Assembly: GCA_021229015.1 (NCBI GenBank)
Contig: CM037782.1
Location: 58,029,518 to 58,093,517, forward strand
Source of the DNA: Solen grandis
Lineage: Eukaryota; Mollusca; Bivalvia; Adapedonta; Solenidae
Length of the DNA stretch: 64,000 bases
Direction: 5' to 3'
The notes below the pieces were generated by a model that was given only the letters and a program-made list of their open reading frames with translations, was not told where the DNA came from and did no database searches. Shown here in pieces: positions 24,540-36,300 of the stretch (its first letter is position 1; each line of letters starts with the position of its first letter). The position numbers and the translations under genes were made by a program.

Positions 24540-25779
24540 TATATACTTTCCTTATTTCCTATTGACAGACCGCTTAAGACGGATATTTTCAACATCCTTT
24601 ATAGTAGTAAATCTGTGGCTACCTTCTCTGTCTCTATCTAATGTTAGTTCGGAATAACCAATAGTGTCACTGAGCCCATTAGTAGTGAGCGTCTGAATTC
24701 CTGAGTACAGTGCAGACATTTCGTCTGCTGCGCGCACGTCACGTCACCTCGCAGACGACATGCCTCCAAGCTCTTCTGGACACGATTCGTGAGATATGTA
24801 CACTTACAATAAAGGGCAATGAAGATGTGATCATTGTCAAATGGTCATGTTACAGGGATGCTTTTGTGCTTTAAACTAGAGCATTTGTTGTCCACTTTGT
24901 ATACAGCAGTTAACATGATAGTGTTGTATTTACTATTTACTAGTTCTCCTATTACTTAAACCATTGCAATTAGAAAAAAATCTAGAATTTTAAACAGATG
25001 GAAAGGGTGTATTTGATCTTGAGATGCGGCTTTTGTGGAGAAGATATTTTCTTTTTAAATCAAAATCGAATTTTGTTTTATTGCAAAGTGAGAAAATGTG
25101 TCAAAAAATAAATTGATAATTGTTATTATCATTTTTATATGCATGTATAATTGTATAAGGGAAGTGTAAATAAATTAATGTCACGAACGTACATAGAACG
25201 TGTATATTCACGTACATGACACAAGGATGAATATCTTGCTATGATCGATCATATATTGACGAAGTGATTGTGGACATTAATTGCCCATGTGTCCCTTCCC
25301 AGTTTGCCTATAGATATATATTGGGCGGAGTAGCCCATATCGGGGAAAGAAAACAAAAAGGCACAATAAAACGGTCAACATAATCGCACCCCACCTCCCT
25401 ATAATATTTCATGACTCATCCTCTCTGCCGTCCCAATAGTATGCCTGTAATATACAGGTGGCATCAGTCGCCAGACGTTTTACTCCTACGTATTTCGGGG
25501 GAGTTTTTTTTATTACAAAGATAAGCAAACATGACATGATATATGTAGTATTCATATGGCTTTCAAATTGTACAACATGAGTAGACAGGGGAAATATCAA
25601 CCAGTCATTCAAATGCAAATGTAATATGTTTTTTTTTGTTGTTGTTTTTTCCTATTCTAAAATTCCTGCACGTGCACTACAAACAACCAATCAAATCCAC
25701 CATTTTAAACTCTGCTTTGGAATCCACAAAACAGCATCCAGTCAAGCATTTTCAAGTTGAGATACATTCATAATAATGT
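24540..25779. other. Intergenic, possible CRE-like cluster near 24735
   Basis: GCACGTCACGTCACC at about 24734-24748 contains two overlapping ACGTCA half sites, in a small patch richer in CG than its surroundings. A 61-codon minus-strand ORF beside it (24552-24737) has no recognised domain. It could be an upstream first exon or promoter of the FRRS1-like gene, but nothing proves it. Confidence 0.25.
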
Positions 25780-25912
25780 AAGTGTAAAACAAGGGCACCA
25801 AGGTAGAACCACCGACCTACCGCAAGGAGTGAGATTTCCTGGAGGAATTCCCTACATGAAAGATTTTAGTAACACTGCTGGGGTACGAACCCACAACGGG
25901 GAGGGGATAGGC
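25780..25912 (-). repeat. tRNA-derived SINE fragment
   Basis: On the minus strand GGGTTCGTACCCC (B-box) is followed by TTCCTCCAGGAAATC and GGTAGGTCGGTGGTTCTACC, the same block order as the SINE at 20181. Confidence 0.5.
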
Positions 25913-25959
25913 AATAGTTAATAAGAGCTGAGACTCAAGATATGGGGTAAGCCTGGAGA

Positions 25960-26024
25960 AGGATGTCGGTTTTTGAAACTGGAAATCATTGCATTGTAAT
26001 CATATATGAATTTGGAATTTAAAT

Positions 26025-26058
<34 letters not shown>

Positions 26059-27250
26059 AAAAAAACTCTTTTTAGTAACTTCACTGCTTGAATTTAATAA
26101 TGTAACGAATTTTTGAATATTTGGTCTTGTTATAAAATATTTTTCTAAAATCATTATGTCTTACATTCCATTATAAAATTATATTTATCCTCTAGGACCC
26201 TGCATTCTTTGCATAATCTCTCATTTATGGGTGTTTTATTTGGTTTTGACCATCTCCGAGAGGAAACACGTAATTTGATAAGTGCATTGCGGTATTTTGA
26301 GATATGAATATTAACCATATACGAGTCGAAATCAAAGTTTGAAATGTTTTTTTATATATATATATATATAATAAAGCTCTACTTGAACTTTGCAATCTAA
26401 AATTCCATGATTGAATAAACTGTCATCTTTGTTTGGCTAATGATAAAAATGTATTTCGATTCCCTACAGTTTGAACGATCCACGCATCATTTAAACCTGA
26501 ATAACATAGTAGTTGTCATAATAATGAAGCCCAATTATGTTTGTTTGGCATCAATAACCATCCTGTTATAAACAATCTTTATATATTTATATTCTTTACA
26601 AAGCAATATTTTTATCCAGTATCGAATGATATTTAATAATTTTTGTTGTATAATAAGTTTTCTACCAAACTCCCCATATATGAAATCGCCCATGGTCATT
26701 TTCTTCACATGTGGTATATTTTTGCAAAATTGGGTATGTACTCTCTCTCTAAAACACTTCCATAATTAAGAATAGGTAGAATAAGCTTTCCAAATTATTC
26801 AAGCCTATGCTTTCTTGAAATATCAGTAAATTTATAGAGATATTTATTCATACTGAATATTGCTTTTAACGATTGTCCAGCTAGTGTCTTTTGCGCTTCA
26901 GAAAAAGATTCACCTCGTGTAAATACAATTCCTAAATATGAAATTGTGTTAGTGACTTCAATAGACTGGTTGTTATATGTAAATGTTGAGTTTCTGCATG
27001 AATTACTATCTTTACCAAATATCATATTTTTTGTTTTAGATTCATTTACATGTACTACTTATTTCCATTGATTACAATAATCTAACATCAAATCTACTCT
27101 GCAATTGTTCAGCGATATATGCAAATATAACTATATCATCAGCATATAATATCATTAACATTTTAAATAGCTCACCCAAACTAATATCTTTTTTTTTCTA
27201 TCTAAAAATTAATTGGGGTAAATATTTTATTTATATTTAACATTTTATAA
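25960..27250 (-). pseudogene. Decayed LINE with reverse-transcriptase YADD box
   Basis: Minus-strand frames read ISLGELFKMLMILYADDIVI (catalytic YADD at 27135-27146), then a frameshift, then MIFGKDSN...TNTISYLGIVFTRG and LKAIFSMNKYLYKFTDIS, then broken fragments. Near 26100 comes RPNIQKFVTLLNSSSEVTKK, matching the end of the relic at 29.9 kb. Stops, frameshifts and an ATAG microsatellite at 26023-26058 interrupt it. The 5' half of the element is absent. Confidence 0.75.
26023..26058. repeat. (GATA)n microsatellite
   Basis: About eight to nine GATA units inside the LINE relic. Confidence 0.9.
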
Positions 27251-27280
27251 TGCGAAAATTCTGTCATAATATATGTTATG

Positions 27281-27507
27281 ATACACTGAACAAAAGTTAT
27301 ACCCCCCCCCCCCCCCACACACACACACTCACTTTATAAAACACAGTTTTGAACTGTGTGACTGAGTTTCGAGGGTGTCATGTTTACCCCATTTGTTATT
27401 TTGTTAAATCTTGAAACTTAGAAGGAGATGTATTGACCTCACATACAATCGTTTTACCACAACTCCTCAAAATATGCAGTGGAGGTTTATAAGTTTTGTT
27501 CAGTATA
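27281..27507. mobile_element. Tc1/mariner-like MITE
   Basis: Left end TACACTGAACAAAAGTTAT and right end, inverted, TATACTGAACAAAACTTAT form terminal inverted repeats of about 18 bp starting at TA. The interior, about 190 bp, includes a poly-C/CA tract and CACAGTTTTGAACTGTG. The TA target site and ends suggest a non-autonomous Tc1/mariner-type element; the superfamily is inferred. Confidence 0.65.
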
Positions 27508-28289
27508 GTATATTAATTTATCTATATACTTTAATATAAAATGACAATTTCTAAAATAAATGCAACATTTTATCTTTATTGTTTTCATTTTACAGGTAGC
27601 AGGAATGTTATACATATATATTTAATAGAGGTTTAGTCTAGTGCACATGTATGTTAAACTGAAATTAAGATTAAAAAGTAATAATTAAAAAGTAATATTT
27701 TTATCTATATACTGTTAGCGATGTTATAATATACACATTTTTCATAGAGTCCTGAATACGTATTTATTTACGTGTATGATATATACAGTATAATATAATA
27801 CTTACTTTCGAATATGTTTAAGAGTATAAAATCCAATATCACTTCTTAAAGAAATACAATAAACAACATGGACAAAATACACTAAATCTTGCTCATCCTG
27901 TCTGATACACTGGTCTATCTACTTAGATCTCTCATTACCTACTAATGATCACACAACAATGGTTTGTCAACCCTCCCAGCACTTGACATGTTTTTCCCCG
28001 GGGGCATCCGAGGACTAGTATCGTACGAATAATGCTACCATGAAACACGGGTCATACCGTTGGGATGAGTATTAAACACTTTTTGTCATTTTATTGTTTT
28101 CCTATCATTTGCATGTGATTGATAATCGACATTTCGGCGAACAATCCTGTCAAGCTCACTGCAAATCTATATTCAATCAACAACCATGATGATATACGGA
28201 GATGACGTTCATGGCTGTGCAATAAGGTGCAATTTTCGCCCTGCACTTATGAAATTGTACAGATTTTGTCGTCATATAATTGTGTTAGT

Positions 28290-28389
28290 NNNNNNNNNNN
28301 NNNNNNNNNNNNNNNNNNNNNNNNNNNNNNNNNNNNNNNNNNNNNNNNNNNNNNNNNNNNNNNNNNNNNNNNNNNNNNNNNNNNNNNNN
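28290..28389. other. Assembly gap (100 N)
   Basis: Exactly 100 undetermined bases, the usual placeholder for a gap of unknown size. Distances across it should not be trusted. Confidence 0.99.
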
Positions 28390-28573
28390 TTAATACTGTC
28401 TCATAATTAAAACAAACATAGAATATCATTTTACGTTGAATTAACAGATTAACCGCCACACTTTCTCTTCTATAGAATACTTTTTATTAGATGTTCTCTC
28501 TTGCGTGAAGGTAGAATACGCGTGCTGAAGTACACGAGGAGTGATATTGAGTGTATTTTAACCTATTAGCCAA

Positions 28574-28598
28574 AAAAAAAAAAAAAAAAAAAAAAAGT
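28574..28598. repeat. Poly-A tract
   Basis: An uninterrupted A run of about 24. Several more T runs follow within 200 bp. Confidence 0.9.
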
Positions 28599-29039
28599 TC
28601 CGTTACAATTCTCCTGACAGTTTTCTGGTCAAAGCCAACCCTAAAGTTTTGTTGTTTTTTTGTATTTCTTTTTTTTTATGTGTGTGTTTTCATTTTTCGC
28701 TTTTAAAAAAATCTTTCCTTCACTATTTTTTTTTTTAATTTTTGCATCATTCGGAGGAAAAAAATCCCCACCTACCGACCCTCTTTTTTCTGGCTGGAGA
28801 CCAGAAACGGATTTTTTTTTCTAAAGACGAAAAGTTGAGAGCATTTTGTTACATTTTGTTTCAACTGAAAACAACTGTTTAATTATTACGCCAGTTACAT
28901 ATAATAGTTGAGTTTACCTTTTTACGAATTTTTATATATATATGCCAATCATTAGGTTTAATTGATTGCTATTTGGTATTTTACTTGGAATAATGACCTG
29001 TGACTGATGCTTAAATCCTTCCTTCCCTTTTAGGTTTGG

Positions 29040-29980
29040 TATTTAATTATTGTGGTAAATTTATTAAAAAAAAATCAAGAATATATGAAAGATTTTAATA
29101 CATTATTAGTTATCTTTAAAAAAGTCGAACTAAAACCAAAAATATTGTCAATTATTCGATTTTTTGGTTGGATCGATTTTGGGCTATGGTTCAGAGATTT
29201 TTGGTTTTACAAAGTCGAAAGAAATAGAAAGGGTTCATTTAAAATTTTGTAAAAGGTTATTGGGAGTAATAATAATCACTTGTTCTATTGCTGGACGATA
29301 TCCTTTATATATTTCTAGGCATGTACGTATTGTCAAATACTGGTGTAAATATTATCGTCTGATAATATTTAGATACAAAAGTATATGAGCACGGTTGTAT
29401 CAATTGTGAGAATGACCATGATAATTGGGTTAGTAATGTTAAAAATCTTCTGAATAGCTACGGTCTTGGTATGCAGTTCAAAACCCGTCACAGTTAGATA
29501 TTAAGACATTATCATATATTTTTAGATAAAGGGTAATTGATAATTTTATACAACACTGGCATATGTCCATTGAAAATAGTTCTGTTTTAGACTCATACAA
29601 GTGTTTTAAAAGTATTTTGGAATATGAATCATATTTATATGTGTTACCCTATTCTTTAAGGTGTATTATTTCTAGAATTAGAGTGTCTTCGCATTCATTA
29701 AGAATACAGACAGGAAGATTTACAAGAAATAGAATAACTCGTAATGAAAGATGGTGTTTATGTTGTAACACTAATGACATCGAAGACAATAATCAATTTA
29801 TTTGTGTATGTCCTAGATATAGTAACATAAGGAGAAAATACCTTAAGATTTATTATATTGATAGGCCAAGTATGTTTAAGTTCGTTGAACTCATGAAGTC
29901 TTCAAGTAAAAACACATTATTTAGTCTTGCAAAGTATATAAAAGAATCATTATCCATTAGAAATACAGTTGTTTAATTAT
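29040..29980 (+). pseudogene. LINE relic, reverse-transcriptase tail and cysteine motif
   Basis: Plus-strand frames read GSEIFGFTKSKEIERVHLKFC and KRLLGV, then GRYPLYISRHVRIVKYWCKY, with frame shifts. A 137-codon open stretch (29563-29976) ends with RNERWCLCCNTNDIEDNNQF and ICVCPRYSNIRRKYLKIYY. The C-x2-C...C-x-C spacing is the terminal zinc-binding motif seen in many LINE ORF2 proteins. It is the best preserved of the three LINE fragments here, with TAA at 29974-29976. The 5' part is missing or lost in the gap. Confidence 0.75.
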
Positions 29981-31294
29981 TTTATTATTCACTCTCAAAG
30001 TCTGTGTAGGTTTTTGTTCTTTATATATCACTTGATTGATTTATTTATTATGAACTTCAAATATCTTATGGTGATGTATTATGTACAAGTCAAAAAAATA
30101 AAATATCTGATCTGTTCTGTTCTTAATTTGTTCAGTTTGTACCTGAATGATAAATTTTCATCTTTTTAAAGACTCGTATATAATCAAATGTTTTATTTTC
30201 TTTAGTCTACATAATTTCTCATAAGCCTCTTCGAGATTGTATTGATAAAATAACATATTTACTATTATAATACATGCATTAACTTATTTACATTATAATT
30301 CAAAATTACGAATTATATGTATGTTGTATAGTTGTATGCGTAAAAGACTAGTGGAATTTGACATTGGAAAAATGAAGGGGGTCCAGGGGCATGCTCCCCC
30401 GGGGGAAAATGTTTCTAAGGTGTGATGGAGATGCATTCTGAAGGGTATCTGGGGAGGAAAATGTAGTTTTTAGTTGTGTGTGACGTAGTCACTCAAAACT
30501 ATAGTACCTACATCCTGAGCATCCGTTTCATTTCATTGAAAACCGAATAACCTCTCAATTTTGTATGAATGATCGAACAGCTGAACAAATTTATTCAACA
30601 CAGAAATGCTGAGATTCGTCTAAAGTGCTGAAAACTCAATTATGAGTAAAAAAAATATCCAAGGGACAAAATAATTGCGTGTGGCATAAAAACAGAGAAG
30701 AACTAATTTCTCTATGACGCTGCGTAACTGTCACTTTACCATGCGGAGGAATATAATTTCTTTTGAATGCAATATAATAGAATGGCCGATACCTGTATAA
30801 CTGCTATCCGATCCGAAGTTGCTTTATAGGAGCGAGTCACTGATATTTGCATCTATAAATATAGACTGTGCCCTCGCTTGGTTATATAAGCGACTGAGAG
30901 AACAGTATTGTCGAATATCTTTTGTTTATCAAAGTAAATTTAATGAACTGGGATCAAATTTTCAAGAAATTGCCAAAAAAAAAAAAAAAAAAAAAAAAAA
31001 TAGAAAAGAAAGAAAGAAAACGCTTTATTTTTGCGTTAACAAGGTCATTACAAAAAATTAAAGATGAACGCACCATTTGTTTCAACGGACTGATAACAAT
31101 TAGCACATCGCCACTATTACTCTCCATATTTCTATGGCCTATAGTTTATCAGATTTATATCATATATGTATATCTAAATCGATAGGAAACAAATCTAAAA
31201 CATCAATAGTTCATTAAAGTTAAATTAAGTTACCCTGCATATCCACAGCTCGTCAAACTCTCTTCCATTTGAGACGCACACAGCTTCAGTGCCT
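29981..31294. other. Intergenic, no gene seen
   Basis: AT-rich, with an A25 run at about 30976-31001 and a GGGGCATGCTCCCCCGGGGG palindrome-like patch at 30388-30407. Short ORFs show Lys runs from the A tract only. Confidence 0.4.
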
Positions 31295-31460
31295 TGATTT
31301 TTTAAGGTAGTCACACGGCAAAAAATATTATCAATGCTTTGAAACGGAGGGTCATTGATTCGAATCCCAATAGTTGTTAAACGTTTCCTTTTTATTCTAC
31401 TTGTTGGTTATTACATCTGTGTCACACAGATCAGGTTTAGAAAGAAAAAAAATATTTTTT
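31295..31460 (+). repeat. SINE-like fragment
   Basis: GATTCGAATCCC B-box is followed by TTCCTTTTTATTCTACTTG and ATCTGTGTCACACAGATCAGG...TTTAGAAAGAAAAAAA. A second copy with the same tail is at 61545-61645. Confidence 0.45.
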
Positions 31461-31629
31461 ATAATTTGTATAGGTATTTATTGGATTAATTATGCTGAAT
31501 TTAATAACAAATATAATACCTGTTACGTAGACTCCCTGGTATATTGAAGAACTAAAAAAACCAGAAACACTCGGTAAAAGTCTTTTTAATTTGGCAAGAT
31601 CAACCAAAATAGATTTACTTCGTAGAAAA

Positions 31630-32310
31630 TTCGGGTAAACTTTTAAGTATGTCTCTCAGTTATATAGATTTTAGCGATAGGGCCTAACTTGAATATCAAA
31701 AGCAAAAGAAAAGAAGAAACAACTAGAAAAACATAAGACCAGTGTGTAAAATGGGTTTGGTATTGTAAGAAATTATTACATATATCAAGTATTCTTAGTC
31801 GAAACATTCAGAGTTTGTTTTCCGAATGATATAATTTGTTTATAATCAATAGCAAAACATTTTTTCATAAAGAGGGTATTACATGATATTTATTTATTTA
31901 TTTTTTTATTTATTTATTTATCTATTTTTTTCATATCTGAAAATGATATCTTTGGATAAAAATGAAACGGGGTTAAATTTTGTTTAGATTTTGCATAGTG
32001 GTGTACGTATAGCCATACAACACAACAATATTGCTTATTTTTCTTCCCTTTTCCATAGTGACCATTCGGGTGTGACTCCCTAAAAGTTACATAAAATATA
32101 TTGAAACTTGAAGGCAATGGATCATATCCTAGATCGATATAATAATATTGCTTGGGTCATTTCTTAAGTTTAGCCTATATCTGTGCAAAGTTATGTTATT
32201 TACCAATCAAAAACACATCCTTGTTTTATATGGTGCCACCTACAATCTTTTATGCAGCACGCTGCAAGGCTAGATTGCGAGTTCGAATCTAAGGATACAA
32301 ATAGTTATCT
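31630..32310. repeat. Dispersed repeat, copy 1 of 3 (about 650 bp)
   Basis: Shares an ordered series of blocks with 54873-55510 and 58015-58650: TATGTCTCTCAGTTAT, GCGAT(A/T)GGGCCTA, GACCAGTGTGTAAAATG, ACAACACAACAATATTGC, and CAGCACGCTGCAAGGCTAG followed by a GCGAGTTC(G/A)AAT B-box-like word. It is more diverged than the other two. Confidence 0.8.
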
Positions 32311-33123
32311 TAGTACAAATCTTATACGGACTTAGACTTTTTGAAGCGTTTTATATAACCGTGTTTAAGTTCAGATAATTTGATATTTAATAAGGCTAAG
32401 ACTTAACAAATCTAAGCCGCTTCATGGGTGTAAAGTTCCGACAGTATTTCAGTAATTTGGGGACTTTTTATTTATTTATTTATTTATTTAATCTTAAATA
32501 TAGTATTTCCATAGCCAGTCAAGACAGGTCCCTTGCAAAATTCCTTAAGATATCAGGGTCGTGCGCACTCGATGTCAAATGTCTATGGTTCAAGCGATTT
32601 AGACAAGGTAATTAAATGCAGCCACCATTATGGGCGTAAAACGTCCGCCATAGTAGTTTTAAATATTATCTTTGAAAGGCTCTTGTAGAGACTATTAGCA
32701 ATTTTTAAAATACGAGTACTTTGATTACAGTCCCAGTACGTTTTAACTAACAAGGGAAAATATGTTTTCGCATAATTCATAAGGACAAACCCTTAAGTGA
32801 GGTTTAATTAACCCCTTAAGTCCACACAATTTATAAGGACGCCTGTCTTTTACAAATAATACTACCACCACCACCAAAAAAAAGAAAAAGAAAAAAAAAA
32901 AAAATATGTGTGAATAAATACCTAAGTACACTGTAAATACTATATGAGTTTTACCAAGTGTATACTGACATTGTTGTGATTTATTTGCTGATTTAAACTG
33001 TATAGTAAGATATAGACCATATCCCTATTCTGTGGATAAGGGGTCTCGGTTAATATCACAAATGTTTATATTTAAACAATGACCTGACAGTTTTTGTTAT
33101 TTGATGTTCTTTAGCATATTGTG

Positions 33124-33250
33124 ACAATGGCTCAGTGGTTAGAGCGTTGAAGTTGCACGGCGGCAGACCAGGATCGATACGGGTTTGTTATAATCGTTCT
33201 ACTTTCGGTTTGGCGATGGCGCAGCGGAAGAAGATACTACTTACATGTGT
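33124..33250 (+). repeat. tRNA-derived SINE head directly upstream of SMG9
   Basis: TGGCTCAGTGGTTAGAGCG is a clear tRNA A-box with D-loop; a weaker B-box-like GGATCGATACG follows about 40 bp on. It lies only about 85-210 bp before the SMG9 start codon and could fall in the 5' UTR intron or promoter. Confidence 0.6.
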
Positions 33251-33334
33251 GTTGTTTTCACGTCACCGGGTAATACATGCAGCCGAATTTAGAAAAATAA
33301 TCATAAACCATAAATTTTACCTAGTTTTTCAGAT

Positions 33335-36300
33335 ATGGCAGATATGAGTGAAAGAGGGCGGATGGGAGGTGGAAGGCGGAGACGTCCAAGAGGTGGACCC
33401 TCTGGCAGAGGAGAGAGAAAGGTGAGAATTCTGTCGCCGTAAGTAGGTTATTTGATCAGGTGGGCAGTCTTTTCGGTTTAAACTGGTGACCGGATAAACA
33501 GAACAGATTCGTGCTATAAACTAAATCCTATAATCCATTATTGCTTTTATTACTACAACTTACAATAATAAAGGTTTTCTACTTCGCATCATCAGAGACC
33601 TAAACTTTTACTTGAAATAATTGAAAGGTCTGATTTTGATCATCGACATCATCACTTTCAATTCAGGATTTGCTACTGACTGGCTGAAAGGGTTCCTAAA
33701 AAATCCTCCAATATTTGCATTCATTGATCAAAAACTTGTTATATGAAATATATTCCCGAATGCATAAATATATTTCCCTCAAATGTATAAATTGTCAGTG
33801 GTAATGAAAACAAATTTTAAAAAATAACTGTCCAAACTAGTCCTCTTATATTCCGTCGCTTTGTGATATTTATCAGGGTTTTCGATGATGCACAAAATTG
33901 TGCGTTTTGACGCAAAATAATCTGAAATGACCCCCATGTTGAAAGCTAGTGCGCCGTCAATGACGCATTTTCAATACCAGGTTCTAAATATAAGACACAT
34001 TCGATTGATATCAAATAGCTGTCAGTTTAAACCTACTATATGTGTTTCCTTTATTCTATGTGACCTTCCAGATGCATGTTCATTTTATTTTTTCTGCTTA
34101 GCTCTGAATAACAGATCAAGATATGGGACTTTCCGTTTCTTTAAATAGAACCTGGACTGTCGGCAATGCATACAACGATGACCTCACGTCGTTGTCGTCC
34201 CGAATATTAGGCTGTCTGTTTACGTACATGGAAGCATGTTTTTATTTATGAAAACTAGACTTACTTTGATCTTTTCTCACCATATATGGCCCTTTTATAT
34301 ATTTGGATAAATTTTATCACAGAAAAATTCTCCATTTATAATTTAGTCCGATGTTCCGATACGTTCTGTATAACTTAGTCCCAACCAATGATGGAGAGTT
34401 GTTGCATAGCAATGTCATTCGGATCATCGCAAATGCAGTAACAATGGTGCAAGTTTTTCTTTTCAAAAGAGAACTCGGAAACGGACAATGCCGATCGTCC
34501 TGAACTAAACAGTTATATATCTTTATTTTATTTTCCAATGTTTCCATGTAAACAGGTTTTATATAATTATTATTACCTAGCTGCAAGCTTGTCCCCCTAA
34601 AATTTCAAATGACCCCTAAATCAAATATTCAAGGGGACACATGTCCCCAAAATGAAAATGCATATTAAACCCTGATTTATATTTATTTATTTGTAATATA
34701 ACAAAGTGACGGAATATTAATAGGACTACTGTCCAAACCAACAAAAGTTAAAAATGGTATTTAAAAAACAAAAACAAAATAAAAAACAAGGCATCTTTAG
34801 TTTTCTTTAGTGAACAATTCAATTAAAAATGAGTTGTCACGAATATGATGGACATGAAGAGACAAAATCCATAACAAGCATTAATGGAATTGCAACATAA
34901 GATTCTGTACAAAATGAATGTGTTTATCTTTAACTGGAACTTTCCCAATAAAAAAAGAAAGGAAAAAAAAAAAAATATATCATACAATTGTGCAAAGTGT
35001 CTTTGGTTTCCAAATTACTTTCGATCAAGATGAGATATTGCATTAATGTCCATAGTCCAGAATACAAATATGGTGAGAACTGAGTACTTGAGGATACATT
35101 CTGTCAATTCAATGTTATATTTGTTTATTATTTAGGACAGAGATTATGATGTTGATACAGTCCAAACATCACGCCCAACAATAATACTGGCAAAGCACAC
35201 TGATGCAGAACAGGTATATATTTCTTTAAAACAAAGCAAGAGGTATCAGACCTAGCATCTTTGGAATTACGCATTTAGAATGCACTACCTTCAGTGTTTT
35301 TTTGTTGTTGCTTTTTTCAACCACATTTGTGTGTGCATGTGTGGAATTGATTGGGCAGAATAAAGACCACATTCCATATGCAATATTTTTTTTTTAATTT
35401 TGATTCTGTGTATCTAAGTAGACCTGGTTAAAATTCAAGATGCTTGTATATTACAGCAGTATTGCAATGTCAGAAAAGTAGTAAAGCTTGTTCTTCAGTC
35501 AGCATGAATGAAATCATTTCAGTTTATAATCTCTATATACTGGTGCAAAGCTTCCTCATCTGAAGATCTGGTAGACAGTTAATACCATGTGTTGTGTGTT
35601 GTTTACAGACTGGCTCCAGTAGTCGCAACACCACCTCCACCTCCCCTGCCCCCCAGTCCAGGCAAGCGGAGAAACCAGTGATGGTGATCAAGCCACGAGA
35701 GGAGTCAAGCCGCACATTGACCCCAGCATCCTCCCTACCCAGTATCCCTGTCAGCACCATGCAGGGCGAGACCCCTCCACAACAGACATTTCTACACCGG
35801 CCCAATTTGGATGGTAACCACCACAAGGCTTTAAATCACCAATCTTTTGAGCTCCTAAGGCTATATTTTTGACACTCCTAAGGCTATATTTTAGACTCAC
35901 CTTCAAGAAATCCTTTTTTCTTTTTCAAGAAAATGCTTAACTAAATACAGTTGAACCTTGTTAAATCGAAGTCCTTGGGACCAGCTGAAAACTTCAAAAT
36001 AACGATTATTCAGATTAAAAATCCGATGGAAATTTCAGTTTGTGAGAGTGCATGTCTGCATTTTCATTACCGGTGTGTATTGTGGAAATCATTATGCCGT
36101 GAAAACCACCTATTAGGTGTACATATATACTATTTGCAAGTTAGGAAAAGTAACGAAAATATATCATGATCTACTTAGATGCTTCTGATGAACATAATTA
36201 TTCTACCATGTCAAACAATGATACATATTTTACCGTCCATCTGCTGCTTCAGGTAGCGTCGCATGCTGGTGACGAACGCGATGATATGGAATGTAATAAA

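Noticed and set aside
24552..24737. 61-codon minus-strand ORF as a real gene
   Set aside because: No recognisable domain and no clear splice sites; kept only as part of a possible upstream region.
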